A stretch of 34,204 nucleotides of DNA from an uncultured Porphyromonadaceae bacterium (GCA_902462525.1 CABQCA010000005.1:1-34204), one strand, 5' to 3'. Positions 15,399-23,511 are shown, counted from the first letter of the stretch. Translations and numbers: made by a program. Notes: generated by a model from the sequence alone, not told the origin.

Positions 15399-18300
15399 TC
15401 AGTTCCTGATCAGTATTTTGACGGCTGAGCCGTCGGCTCGTCGACCGATATAGATTCCGGGTGTATCGGGAGAATCTACCTTTGAGCCGTCGATACGGAA
15501 GTATTCTGCAATCGGCGACTCCTCCTGTTTTCCGGTTTCAATTCCTTCGATGCCGGAATTTCCGGGATTGACGCCGATTGAATATATTCTGACACAGTTT
15601 GCGGTGACGGAATCCGGGGTGCGGAGGCGCCGTACTGTCTGCTGAACGTCCGCGGCTTCGCTTGCGTAGATATACACGTATGTATCTGCAGCAACATTGT
15701 AGTCAACGGAAATTTCGCCCTTTGAGTTTTTAATATAGTACATAGGCTTTTCTTCTCCGATTTTTACTGATATACGCTTGGTTCCTGTCGTCATACAGCT
15801 TACGGTTACCGATCCGTGTCCGGCGGGTACTTTGACGACAAGGCCGTTGAAACGGTTGGCTATGTCAGATTCGCCCGGCGCCATTCCGCCTACCGCTTCC
15901 ACGAACTCCTCGTTCATTATTGAATTCAGTACGATAGATCCGTCGGATTCATCGAAACCGTCTTCTTCGCCAACTGTGACATACACATCGCCGATAACCG
16001 TGTCGCCAAGGTCGGTGTCGTTGTCAATGCCGGCGCTGAAGGACGTTTCGGTATTTTCGTAAGAAGCGGATATGCCTTCCAACGCTACAATCTGATTTGT
16101 TTTTCCGTTGTCAGAGCCATTCCAGCTGACATCGGCCTTGTATGCGGCGACGCTTGCTGCAGGAACTTTTATTGTAGCAGGGCCGACATAATGCCAGTTC
16201 CATTCATAATTCTGAGGGCTTGTGGCGGTGGCGGTTATTGTTGTAGGGGTGTCTGCATTGTCGAAGGTGAAGCAACCGTAGCCAAAGTTGCGGATGGTAG
16301 AGGCTATGTAGATGTTTTCAACGCCTTTGCAATAGCCGAAAGCGTTACTGCCTACGGAATCTACTCCTTCAGGGAGTGATATGGTCCGGAGTGAGGTGCA
16401 GTTGCTGAATGCATTGCTACCGATAGTTTTCAGACGAGCCGGCCAGTGGAGGTCGCGCAGCGATGAACAACCGCCGAAAGCTTCGTCGGAGATTGTGGTG
16501 ATATTATCGGAGAGATGTATGTATTCGAGATTCACGCAGCCGGAGAAAGCTGATGGATCGAGGATTTCAACGCTCCGCGGCAGGATGACTTCGGTGACAT
16601 TGGTATTGCCGGTATATAATCCCATGGGCAGACGGCGTACTTTTTCACCGATAACGATGCGCTCAAGGTCGCGCGGGCTGATACGGCCACAGCATTCGGC
16701 ATTGATGGCGTTATAAGTCACGCTCCAGAGTGCGTTGCAGCCGTAAAATGCTGAACCATCAATATAAACTACGGATTCCGGAATCGTGATTCGGGCAAGT
16801 CTTTCACAATTTCTGAAAGCCTGTTGGCCGATTCTTTTCAATGACGGCATATCAGGCATATTGGAAATCTTAGTGCATGCAAAGGCTTCCTTCCCGATTA
16901 TTTCGAGAGATTTCGGGATATTGAAGGTGGTGGCGGATGTGAAGGCAAACAGTTGTGGCGCCAAAGAAACAGTGCCGGATTTTACCGAATATTCCTGTCG
17001 GTTTCTTTCTGTAATTTCATAAGCTACTTTTCCGATATAGCGTATTCCGTCTTCCGGCTGAATTTCGCTGATAAAATTACAGCCATAAAATACATTCTCA
17101 GCAAGTTCTTCGATCGTTTCCGGAAGTTGTGCTTTCTTAATTGGTGTATATCCGAACGCCCGGTCGCCAAGATATTTCAATCCGTTGCCTATGAATATTT
17201 CTTCAAGATTGCTGCAATATGCGAAGGTGAGGTCATGGATGCTGTCCGGGGGGAATGGCATTTCAAGTCGTACTATTGTGCTTCCTTCAAAAGCTCCGGC
17301 AGAAAGCCTTACCTTCTTGTCGAATTTTACATTGCCGAGCCTGGTTCCGGCAAAAGCAGCATTGCCGATTTCTTCGAAAGATGGCGGGAAATCATATAAT
17401 TGTAGTTTGGTGCAGTAATAGAAAGCCATGTCGCCGACAGCTGTCAGACCATCGGGATATTGCACTGAGGTAAGTTCTTCGCACCTGTCAAATATCCGTT
17501 CTCCCAAAGAGGTGATGAACGAGGGCAAAACGACGGTTTTTATGGTTTTGTGGCGTGCGAAGGCGGCTGCCAGATTATTGCGGAAGCAGTTATATTGCAC
17601 AGAGGAAGGGGAGCTTCCGGCCCGCTCGTCTTTATTTTCCTCGCTAAGGTAATAGTGGTAGACATAAGTAGTGCCCATACCGCCTTCGGGCGCATCTACA
17701 ATTGTACGGTATTCAGTATTATCATAGACAAAAGTCAGTTCAGACAAGTCAAGATATGAAATTGATGCGGTGCGTCCTTCGCCGCCGGCCAGATATTTAA
17801 GGTCGGAGCCATTGATTTTGCCTTTGAGCACAAGGCCCTCGAGTATGTCTGCGTCGATGTCCAGCAACTGTGTCTTGAGGTTTCCCGGCTTGCTGACTGT
17901 CAGCTCAAAGGTGTTTGCAGGAATTTCGGGAATTTCAGCGGTAGGGAAGGTGTAGGTGCGCGGTTTGTCCTGCGACATATATCCGTTACCGAATATTGTG
18001 GCGGTCTTTAATGTTGTACTCGAAGCAATATGAATGGGCGTGTCTTCATAGCGCTGTGAAGTTCTCACCGGGTCGGTGCCGTCGAGAGTGTAGACGAGAA
18101 TGTTGTGCAGTCCGTCATCGTATGCCAGCGGAGTGGTGGATTTGGTCAGTATAAGATCAAATTGATTAAAGTATTCGCCGCTTTCGTGTGAATATTTGGT
18201 GTAGTCCTGCCAGTATACTCCTGTATTATCATTGCCGGCATAGAATATGCTGACATTGCTCAGCATTATGTCGTAGTCGGCGGTCAGTGTGAGGCGTGTA

Positions 18301-18743
18301 CTTGCATCGGCGTCGTATATGGCATCGGCAGCCATATGGGAGCTCATGGCATCATATTCGTTAGTCGACAATTCCCCCTTGCCGGAGAGCGACAGCACAT
18401 GCGGTTTCATGTTTTCCCAGTCGGGCGTGGTCTTTCCTGTGGGGTCTTCCCACATTTGGATATCGAATGAGAATGCGGCATTGCCTGTAAGTGTGGCTAC
18501 GGGTGGTGTCGTTATGGAGCCGCCTTTCTTGATGATGACACACTGTGGGCCGGCGTAAGCGTTGGTAAATGACCAGCCCGAAGGATTGTCGAGCTGCGAT
18601 TGGTTGATGACGTCGGTCGCTTCCATAGGTCCGTTGACGTTCAGGAACGTTTCGTTCAACAGGTCAGTCCGTTCGCTGGCGGAGAGTTGGACCACGGCTG
18701 CGGCAAGAACAACTAAAGAGAGAATTATTTTTTTCATATTCAT
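15399..18743 (-). CDS. Large secreted BspA-like leucine-rich-repeat protein
   Basis: This 1114-residue protein has a signal peptide (about 1-22). Residues 30-190 are a beta-rich region of unknown family. Residues about 215-267 resemble a chitobiase C-terminal-like domain (YTLDGTDPVRTSQRY, TTLKTATIFGNGYMS). Residues about 395-830 carry LRR_5/BspA-type repeats with the pattern AFxxCxxLxxIxLPxxVxxIG. Residues 900-1050 are another beta-rich region. The last 40 residues (EYFRIDGSKV, GIYIGRR, VKILIRN) resemble the short C-terminal domain common on exported Bacteroidales proteins, possibly a secretion signal. BspA-like proteins often bind host or bacterial surfaces, but no ligand can be read here. 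It lies 159 bases downstream of the response regulator on the same strand without a recognisable promoter. ATG 18737 is an alternative start two codons in. Confidence 0.9.
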   Translation of the reverse strand: MNMKKIILSLVVLAAAVVQLSASERTDLLNETFLNVNGPMEATDVINQSQLDNPSGWSFTNAYAGPQCVIIKKGGSITTPPVATLTGNAAFSFDIQMWEDPTGKTTPDWENMKPHVLSLSGKGELSTNEYDAMSSHMAADAIYDADASTRLTLTADYDIMLSNVSIFYAGNDNTGVYWQDYTKYSHESGEYFNQFDLILTKSTTPLAYDDGLHNILVYTLDGTDPVRTSQRYEDTPIHIASSTTLKTATIFGNGYMSQDKPRTYTFPTAEIPEIPANTFELTVSKPGNLKTQLLDIDADILEGLVLKGKINGSDLKYLAGGEGRTASISYLDLSELTFVYDNTEYRTIVDAPEGGMGTTYVYHYYLSEENKDERAGSSPSSVQYNCFRNNLAAAFARHKTIKTVVLPSFITSLGERIFDRCEELTSVQYPDGLTAVGDMAFYYCTKLQLYDFPPSFEEIGNAAFAGTRLGNVKFDKKVRLSAGAFEGSTIVRLEMPFPPDSIHDLTFAYCSNLEEIFIGNGLKYLGDRAFGYTPIKKAQLPETIEELAENVFYGCNFISEIQPEDGIRYIGKVAYEITERNRQEYSVKSGTVSLAPQLFAFTSATTFNIPKSLEIIGKEAFACTKISNMPDMPSLKRIGQQAFRNCERLARITIPESVVYIDGSAFYGCNALWSVTYNAINAECCGRISPRDLERIVIGEKVRRLPMGLYTGNTNVTEVILPRSVEILDPSAFSGCVNLEYIHLSDNITTISDEAFGGCSSLRDLHWPARLKTIGSNAFSNCTSLRTISLPEGVDSVGSNAFGYCKGVENIYIASTIRNFGYGCFTFDNADTPTTITATATSPQNYEWNWHYVGPATIKVPAASVAAYKADVSWNGSDNGKTNQIVALEGISASYENTETSFSAGIDNDTDLGDTVIGDVYVTVGEEDGFDESDGSIVLNSIMNEEFVEAVGGMAPGESDIANRFNGLVVKVPAGHGSVTVSCMTTGTKRISVKIGEEKPMYYIKNSKGEISVDYNVAADTYVYIYASEAADVQQTVRRLRTPDSVTANCVRIYSIGVNPGNSGIEGIETGKQEESPIAEYFRIDGSKVDSPDTPGIYIGRRADGSAVKILIRN

Positions 18744-18770
18744 TGGAATTTATGTATTCAACCATGAGTG

Positions 18771-18790
18771 ACCGGCAGACTGTTGCCGGT
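18771..18790 (-). other. Hairpin upstream of the LRR gene
   Basis: ACCGGCA and TGCCGGT form a 7-bp perfect stem with a 6-base loop, 28 bases before the LRR start. No U-tract follows. The rest of the 159-base gap (18744-18902) shows no TAnnTTTG element on the coding strand. Confidence 0.5.
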
Positions 18791-18902
18791 GATAAATGAT
18801 TTGAATTTCATGGAGCTGTGGTTTTAGAATGTTGAATTGTGAAATAATATGGATAAGGACACACTGGCCGCTAAGGCGACAGTATGCTGCGTCAGATTAT
18901 GT

Positions 18903-19574
18903 TTATCGTTTTACGCCTGAGTTTTTCAGGTATCCTTTTCTGATGGCCTTGACAATCAGGTCGACACCGTTTATGGCCCCCAGTTTGCAGAACAGCGATT
19001 TACGGTGTGCTTCAACGGTATTCTCGCTCACAAACATAGCGGCGGCAATCTCGCGCGAGGTCTTGCCCTGAGCTATCTGATAAAGCACCTCAAGTTCTCG
19101 GGGTGTGGGATGCAGCGAATTGTCGCCAGCTTCTTTCAGCGTTCTGTGAACTGCTTCGCAGTAATAGTTGTTGCCGTTCAAAATTTCATCAATGGCGGTA
19201 ATAATTTCATCACCGTTTCCTGATTTGTATATAATTGCGTTGACCTCACGTGCGAGAAGCTTGCGTAAGGTCCATATTTCATCGTGAACTGTGCTGACGA
19301 TGATATGCGCTACAGGATTGCGGGCACGTATCATTTCTATCAGTACGAAGCCGTCAAGGTCGGGTAATTCAAGGTCGATTATATAGAAATCAAAGGATTG
19401 GCCGGCATCCATCGCGGATACCAGTTCCATTGCTGTGCGATATTTAGAAACACAAGTGGCACCATGGCTGGTGAGAATTGTGTTTATTCCCTCGCGGATT
19501 AGTTCATGGTCATCGACTACGGCAATCTTCATTTGTGATAAGACCGATTTGTCCGGTTCGTATTTTTCTGACAT
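18903..19574 (-). CDS. LuxR/NarL-family response regulator
   Basis: This 223-residue protein has a receiver domain at about 15-135 with the acidic pair Asp21/Asp22, phosphoacceptor Asp67 (YIIDLELPDLDGF), Thr95 and Lys117. A LuxR-type helix-turn-helix lies at about 153-215 (TPRELEVLYQIAQGKTSREIA, then VSENTVEAHRKSLFCKLG). It would be phosphorylated by the adjacent kinase and bind DNA as a dimer. Start ATG 19574 is supported by the promoter at 19597-19627; an internal ATG at 19532 would shorten the unusual 14-residue N-terminal lead. The gene has its own promoter 93 bases after the kinase stop, with a palindrome just upstream of it, suggesting separate, possibly autoregulated expression. The LRR gene directly downstream is the nearest candidate target. 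Confidence 0.93.
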   Translation of the reverse strand: MSEKYEPDKSVLSQMKIAVVDDHELIREGINTILTSHGATCVSKYRTAMELVSAMDAGQSFDFYIIDLELPDLDGFVLIEMIRARNPVAHIIVSTVHDEIWTLRKLLAREVNAIIYKSGNGDEIITAIDEILNGNNYYCEAVHRTLKEAGDNSLHPTPRELEVLYQIAQGKTSREIAAAMFVSENTVEAHRKSLFCKLGAINGVDLIVKAIRKGYLKNSGVKR

Positions 19575-19596
19575 AAATGGAAATTTGATTCATATG

Positions 19597-19627
19597 CAAA
19601 AATACACCGGTGGTCACTGTATGTCAA
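19597..19627 (-). promoter_or_regulatory. Bacteroidota promoter for the response regulator (TTG-N20-TATTTTTG)
   Basis: On the reverse strand TTG (19625-19627), 20 bases and TATTTTTG (19597-19604) match the consensus fully. The predicted start near 19593 gives a leader of about 19 bases. Confidence 0.8.
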
Positions 19628-19645
19628 TTACGGAATTCCGTAGTT
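19626..19645. promoter_or_regulatory. Palindromic candidate operator upstream of the response-regulator promoter
   Basis: The core TACGGAATTCCGTA (19629-19642) is a perfect 14-bp palindrome, extending to 20 bp with one mismatched pair. Its centre lies about 42 bases upstream of the predicted transcript start and its edge touches the -33 TTG, the usual place for an activator site. The binding protein is unknown; the regulator itself is a reasonable candidate. Confidence 0.55.
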
Positions 19646-19667
19646 TTGGCGCTTGATGTACGGACTT

Positions 19668-21431
19668 TCAGATTTTTACGATTAGCCGTACTGTGGTGCC
19701 TTTGTTTTCTGGTGATTCTATTGTAAATTCTCCTTTTATGGAATTAGCTCTTTTCCTGATTGATTCCATGCCGATTCCTTTATTTTTCGTAGTTTTATAT
19801 GTGCCGTTGTCGGCTACTGTAGCGGTAAGGCGAGGTCCTTCAAGCATCAATGTCACGGCTATTTCAGTCGCACCTGAGTGTCTGACGGCATTGCCGACCG
19901 ATTCCTGAATGATACGATAGATTTCGAGTGAAATCCGGTCAGGAACAGAGTCCCAGTCGCCATCTTCAGCTGAAGACATATAGTGAACTGCTATTTTGCC
20001 GGAATTGGCTTCGGCCTGTTTGCTGACGTAAAAACGCACAACCTCGTCGATATTGGCATATGCGAATTCGGGAGGCATGAGTTCATGAGATATGCGACGC
20101 ACGGCCTCGCGGCATGAGTCTATAAGTTCTACAGTACTTTCAAGCGGTTTCCCTCCATTTATATTCATCTCAATGGCGAGCAAGTCGTTGCACACACCAT
20201 CGTGGAGTTCCCTTGACATTCGCTGGCGTTCATTTTCCAGACCATCGATATACTGTCGGGTGAGTTGTTGCCCTATGTCGGCACGCAGATTTGCAAACTC
20301 TATTTCTTTCTGCAATCTGTTGCGACGCTGGCGGTGGGCATACAGGACAAATATTATTATGGCTCCGAGAAGCAGTCCGGTCACGGCAAACAGCCACATC
20401 AGGGCAGTGGCCCGTTTCGTTTCGCTTTGAGCGAGCGCAAGCTCGGTTTCCTTGGTTTCATATTTAACAGTAAGGTCGCGAAGGCTTTCACGCTTTTCTT
20501 GTTCCCAAAGAGAGTCGCGCAATTCATTGCTTTGTGAAAGAGTGGTATAGGCTGCCTTATAGTCACCCGTTTCTGCATATGCTGTATGCAGGTTGTTGTA
20601 GCAGTCAAACTTTACAAACGGAAGGTTGTCGATTCCTTCCATTTCGAGAATTTCATTGAACCACTTGATAGAACCTTTGGGATTGTTATTCGCAAGGCAT
20701 ATTGAGCATTCGGCCTGATAGTAAACCAATTTAGCCATCGTGGATTCAATAGCCGGCATAAGAGCCTCGCATTTAGCTCTCCATTCCCGGGCTTCTCTTT
20801 TTTTGCCGAACCGGTCGGAAATCAACATTGAATATGCGGCTGATCGGAATGCCGCTTCATTATTCCCGGAAATGAGGGCGTCATTGTATGCAAGACTTTG
20901 ATAATGCATCGCTTTGTCTAAATTGCCACAGCCCGTCAGAACCGATCCGACAACTCCGTAAACAGTGCTTCGCAACGCCGGATCATCGCTTTTTGAAATC
21001 CACTCGCCGGATAGTACGGCATGCTTTGCAGCAAGTTCTTTATGCTGTGTATCAAGATTCAGAACGGCAAGATTTATGTACAGGGAGGCGATTTCTTCAA
21101 TTGCCTCATTACTCGGATTTTCTCGGAATTCATCTGATGTTACTATGGCAAGGGCTGTTTCATAGCATTTTAAGGCTTCATCGATTTTGCCCAAAGAGCG
21201 AAGAAATACGCCTTGGGCTGCATTTGTGCCAACTATCTGAACCGGGTCTTTTGATTCGGTGGCAAGACGGATTGCACTTTCCCCCACGATTACAGCCGAA
21301 TCGGTGCGTCCGATGCTGTGAAGACTGTCGGCTGTTTCCCGCATTCTTGTAATTTCATCAACTTTTGCTGCTGTGGCAAAAGCCGATATATTACTTATTA
21401 GGAAAAGAAGAGAAATTAATAAATGTTTCAT
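19668..21431 (-). CDS. TPR-sensor histidine kinase (HisKA_3/HATPase_c)
   Basis: This 587-residue protein starts at ATG 21431. It has a signal peptide (about 1-20), then TPR-like repeats to about residue 310 (such as LGKIDEALKCYETAL and ETGDYKAAYTTLSQ), a coiled coil, and one membrane helix at about 345-365 (LMWLFAVTGLLLGAIIIFVLY). The dimerisation and phosphoacceptor region has ERQRMSRELHDGVCNDLLA with His410. The ATPase domain follows, with the N box QESVGNAVRH, VADNG and KGIGMESI. This is the NarX/DesK-like kinase class, which pairs with LuxR-type regulators, and such a regulator is encoded 93 bases downstream. The periplasmic TPR part presumably senses a protein or peptide partner; the signal is unknown. 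A hairpin sits at the predicted 5' end of its mRNA. Confidence 0.92.
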   Translation of the reverse strand: MKHLLISLLFLISNISAFATAAKVDEITRMRETADSLHSIGRTDSAVIVGESAIRLATESKDPVQIVGTNAAQGVFLRSLGKIDEALKCYETALAIVTSDEFRENPSNEAIEEIASLYINLAVLNLDTQHKELAAKHAVLSGEWISKSDDPALRSTVYGVVGSVLTGCGNLDKAMHYQSLAYNDALISGNNEAAFRSAAYSMLISDRFGKKREAREWRAKCEALMPAIESTMAKLVYYQAECSICLANNNPKGSIKWFNEILEMEGIDNLPFVKFDCYNNLHTAYAETGDYKAAYTTLSQSNELRDSLWEQEKRESLRDLTVKYETKETELALAQSETKRATALMWLFAVTGLLLGAIIIFVLYAHRQRRNRLQKEIEFANLRADIGQQLTRQYIDGLENERQRMSRELHDGVCNDLLAIEMNINGGKPLESTVELIDSCREAVRRISHELMPPEFAYANIDEVVRFYVSKQAEANSGKIAVHYMSSAEDGDWDSVPDRISLEIYRIIQESVGNAVRHSGATEIAVTLMLEGPRLTATVADNGTYKTTKNKGIGMESIRKRANSIKGEFTIESPENKGTTVRLIVKI

Positions 21432-21496
21432 GATATAGATGTGGTTCTGGGGCTTAAATATGATGATATCCGATGAGTCTCCGGCCTTATAAAAAA

Positions 21497-21524
21497 CATT
21501 CGACAGACTTTTGTCTATCGAATG
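21497..21524 (-). other. Hairpin at the 5' end of the kinase mRNA
   Basis: On the reverse strand CATTCGATAGAC pairs with GTCTGTCGAATG around an AAAA loop, a 12-bp stem with one U-G wobble. The same pair would be a C-A mismatch on the other strand, so the structure favours kinase-sense RNA. It begins within about four bases of the predicted transcript start. Confidence 0.65.
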
Positions 21525-21532
21525 CAAAAATA
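21525..21532 (-). promoter_or_regulatory. Bacteroidota -7 element (TATTTTTG) for the kinase gene
   Basis: TATTTTTG on the reverse strand matches the consensus. The -33 region has only a pyrimidine-rich stretch and no TTG. The leader to ATG 21431 would be about 90 bases long and holds the hairpin at 21497-21524. Confidence 0.55.
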
Positions 21533-21558
21533 AGGATTTATTTTGAAGAGAAAAGAGA

Positions 21559-21576
21559 ATATGTTGAAAAACATAT
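21559..21576 (-). terminator. Possible weak terminator after the SDR gene
   Basis: ATATGTT and AACATAT form a 7-bp AT-rich stem around four bases, followed on the reverse strand by TCTCTTTTCTC. It lies 26 bases after the SDR stop and just upstream of the kinase promoter. Confidence 0.35.
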
Positions 21577-21601
21577 GGATACGCACCGATGAGCCGTGTC
21601 C

Positions 21602-22360
21602 TTATTTCGCTGTGAGACCTCCGTCGATGAGATAATGGCCTCCGGTGCAGAATGTCGACTGGTCAGATGCGAGGAACCATACTAAAGCAGCCACTTCTTC
21701 GGGTGTGCCGGCGCTGCCTCGGGCGAAAAGAGCATTTTCTTCAGCCCAGCATTCGTCGACGGTCTTGCCGTCGACAGCGGCATAACGGTCGAAAATGTTG
21801 TCGACAAGTGGTGTGCGGATAGTGCCCGGGCAGATGGCGTTGACTCGGATATTGTACGGGCCAAGATCTACCGACAGACTGCGTGTGATCTGTCCGAGAG
21901 CACCTTTTGTCAGACCGTAGGCAAAGGAATGGGCTTTTCCTACGAACCACTGGTCGGAACAGTTGATGACCACGCTTCCGCCACCGGCTTCGATGATGCG
22001 GGGCACGGCTTCGCGAAGGGTGTTGACTGTGCCGTAGATGTTTGTGCCGATGACAAGGTCGAGTTCCTCGTCGCTGATGTCAAGCAAAGTATCGCGGCGA
22101 TGGATTCCGGCGTTGGCGAAAACGCTGTCGAGTGAGCCGAAACGGGCCACTGTGGCTTCGACGGCGCGGTGTATGTCGGCTCGGCTGCGGGTGTTGCCCT
22201 CGGTGAAGAGCAGACGTCCTGTCGTGTCGGCGGCTACAATATTTTGCACTGCTTCTGCGTTTATATCCATAAAACCGACATTCCAGCCTTCGGATAGCAT
22301 TCGGGCCACGGTGGCAGCGCCGATGCCTGTGGCGCCCCCGGTGATGAAGATGGTTTTCAT
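21602..22360 (-). CDS. Short-chain dehydrogenase/reductase
   Basis: This 252-residue classical SDR has the cofactor motif TGGATGIG at residues 7-14. Asp at the end of the second strand (GFMDINAEA) suggests preference for NAD(H). The NAG motif is in VFANAGIHRR. The catalytic residues are Ser in INCSDQW and the YGLTK motif (Tyr-x-x-x-Lys), followed by the structural NAICPGTIRTPL. The full length matches the family. It would oxidise or reduce a sugar, polyol or hydroxy compound in the cytoplasm; the substrate cannot be read. It is transcribed from its own consensus promoter and is divergent from thioredoxin. Confidence 0.93.
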   Translation of the reverse strand: MKTIFITGGATGIGAATVARMLSEGWNVGFMDINAEAVQNIVAADTTGRLLFTEGNTRSRADIHRAVEATVARFGSLDSVFANAGIHRRDTLLDISDEELDLVIGTNIYGTVNTLREAVPRIIEAGGGSVVINCSDQWFVGKAHSFAYGLTKGALGQITRSLSVDLGPYNIRVNAICPGTIRTPLVDNIFDRYAAVDGKTVDECWAEENALFARGSAGTPEEVAALVWFLASDQSTFCTGGHYLIDGGLTAK

Positions 22361-22380
22361 GCTGTATTTTTATTTTTCGG

Positions 22381-22411
22381 CAAAATTAGAGTTTTCAGGC
22401 CATCCGGCCAA
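22381..22411 (-). promoter_or_regulatory. Bacteroidota promoter for the SDR gene (TTG-N20-TAATTTTG)
   Basis: On the reverse strand TTG (22409-22411), 20 bases and TAATTTTG (22381-22388) match the consensus fully, giving a leader of about 17 bases. Confidence 0.8.
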
Positions 22412-22412
22412 A

Positions 22413-22442
22413 TTTGTGCCAACCTTAGCACTACTATGTGTG
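22413..22442 (+). promoter_or_regulatory. Probable promoter for thioredoxin
   Basis: TTTG (22413-22416), 18 bases, then TATGTGTG (22435-22442), one mismatch from TAnnTTTG and slightly short spacing. The -33 elements of this and the divergent SDR promoter nearly touch. Confidence 0.4.
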
Positions 22443-22476
22443 TTTTATAATCAGAACTAACTAACAACACTGATAT

Positions 22477-22776
22477 ATGAACGATTTTGACAAACTTATT
22501 GGTGACAGCAAACCGACACTCGTCGATTTCTTCGCCACATGGTGCGGTCCCTGCCGTATACAGGCTCCCATTCTCGAAGAAGTGAAACAGCATGTTGGCG
22601 ATACCGCCAACATTATAAAGGTAGATATAGATAAGAATCAGGACCTTGCCGCACGCTACAACGTACGCTCGGTTCCTACGCTCATCATGTTCAAAGGCGG
22701 CGAGGCCGTGTGGCGCACCGTAGGCGTGCAGCAGGCCGATCTTCTCGAAGGCAAAATCAAGGAACACTCACATTGA
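22477..22776 (+). CDS. trxA: Thioredoxin
   Basis: This 99-residue protein has the redox motif WCGPC (residues 23-27) in VDFFATWCGPCR, followed by the conserved YNVRSVPTLIMFKGG with the cis-proline Pro68. No signal peptide is present, so it works in the cytoplasm, reducing disulfides in target enzymes after reduction by thioredoxin reductase, which is not in this window. The length is slightly short of the usual 105-110, mainly at the N-terminus. It stands as a single-gene unit closed by a hairpin terminator 20 bases downstream. Confidence 0.95.
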   Translation: MNDFDKLIGDSKPTLVDFFATWCGPCRIQAPILEEVKQHVGDTANIIKVDIDKNQDLAARYNVRSVPTLIMFKGGEAVWRTVGVQQADLLEGKIKEHSH

Positions 22777-22795
22777 GGCGTATCTCTCAATTTTT

Positions 22796-22830
22796 AAACG
22801 GCGGATATGCTCCATTCGCCGTTTTTTTCT
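22796..22830 (+). terminator. Rho-independent terminator after trxA
   Basis: AAACGGCG and CGCCGTTT form an 8-bp stem with a 13-base loop, followed by a T-run at 22822-22828. It abuts the next promoter's -7 box. Confidence 0.85.
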
Positions 22831-22838
22831 TATTTTTG
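22831..22838 (+). promoter_or_regulatory. Bacteroidota -7 element (TATTTTTG) for the DUF5606-like gene
   Basis: TATTTTTG starts immediately after the trxA terminator T-run, 31 bases before ATG 22870. The corresponding -33 position falls in the terminator loop and has no TTG. It also shows that the longer in-frame start at 22807 lies upstream of the transcript. Confidence 0.6.
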
Positions 22839-22869
22839 CAACCGATATAACATTCACCCATCATTAAAC

Positions 22870-23322
22870 ATGATTACAGGTATCATAGCAATCACCGGCA
22901 AGCCCGGTCTCTATAAACTCCTCAGCCGAGGCAAGAACAATCTGATTGTGGAAAACATCACTACCGGCAAGCGCACGCCCACCTATCCGCAGGATAAAGT
23001 GGTGTCGCTGCCCGATGTATCGATATACACTGAAGACGGCGACACCCCGCTTGTCGACGTTTTTGACAAAGTTTTCACTGCAACGGAAGGCAAGACAGTC
23101 GATCTCAAACAGTTCGCCACTCAGGAAGCTCTCCGCGAGTATTTCGGCACCATTCTGCCAAATTTCGACCGTGAACGTGTGTACACCACCGATATCCGTA
23201 AACTTTTCTCGTGGTACAATACCCTCGTAGCGGCCGGTATCACCGATTTCAAGAACGAAGAAATAGCACAGGACGAAGCCGCTGAGGCTGCTGAAGCCGC
23301 CGATAACGCCGAAACAAAATAA
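22870..23322 (+). CDS. DUF5606-like conserved Bacteroidota protein
   Basis: This 150-residue cytoplasmic protein starts MITGIIAITGKPGLYKLL. The N-terminal block GKPGLYKLxSRGKNNLIVEN and the following GKRTPTYPQDKVVSLPDVSIYT match what I know of the DUF5606 family, which is widespread in Bacteroidota and has no assigned role. A helical region (about 80-130) follows, and the last 18 residues are an acidic Ala/Glu-rich tail. It is a single-gene unit between two terminators. Confidence 0.85.
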   Translation: MITGIIAITGKPGLYKLLSRGKNNLIVENITTGKRTPTYPQDKVVSLPDVSIYTEDGDTPLVDVFDKVFTATEGKTVDLKQFATQEALREYFGTILPNFDRERVYTTDIRKLFSWYNTLVAAGITDFKNEEIAQDEAAEAAEAADNAETK

Positions 23323-23343
23323 GCCCTGCGCTCAAACTCATGG

Positions 23344-23369
23344 AAAAAGGCCCTTCAAGGGCCTTTTTT
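23344..23369 (+). terminator. Rho-independent terminator
   Basis: AAAAAGGCCC and GGGCCTTTTT form a 10-bp stem with a 5-base loop and six T residues on the 3' side, 22 bases after the DUF5606-like stop. Confidence 0.92.
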
Positions 23370-23413
23370 ATTGTCGCCAGAGGCACGGCTGAGGTGGAAA
23401 AAACGACTGAAAA

Positions 23414-23445
23414 TTTGTAGAGTTTGAAAAAGTTGGGTAATTTTG
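23414..23445 (+). promoter_or_regulatory. Bacteroidota promoter for the metallophosphoesterase (TTTG-N20-TAATTTTG)
   Basis: TTTG (23414-23417), 20 bases and TAATTTTG (23438-23445) match the consensus fully. The predicted start is near 23449 with a leader of about 63 bases. Confidence 0.8.
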
Positions 23446-23511
23446 AAGAAGAAAAGCCCGAATTGAACTAGGATTCTGATCGTTTTGACAATAAACCAAT
23501 TATCTTATTAT

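Noticed and set aside
16771..16800. Palindrome-like ATTCCGGAAT inside the LRR gene, similar to the regulator operator
   Set aside because: It is within a repeat-coding region, differs from the operator core TACGGAATTCCGTA and has no promoter near it.
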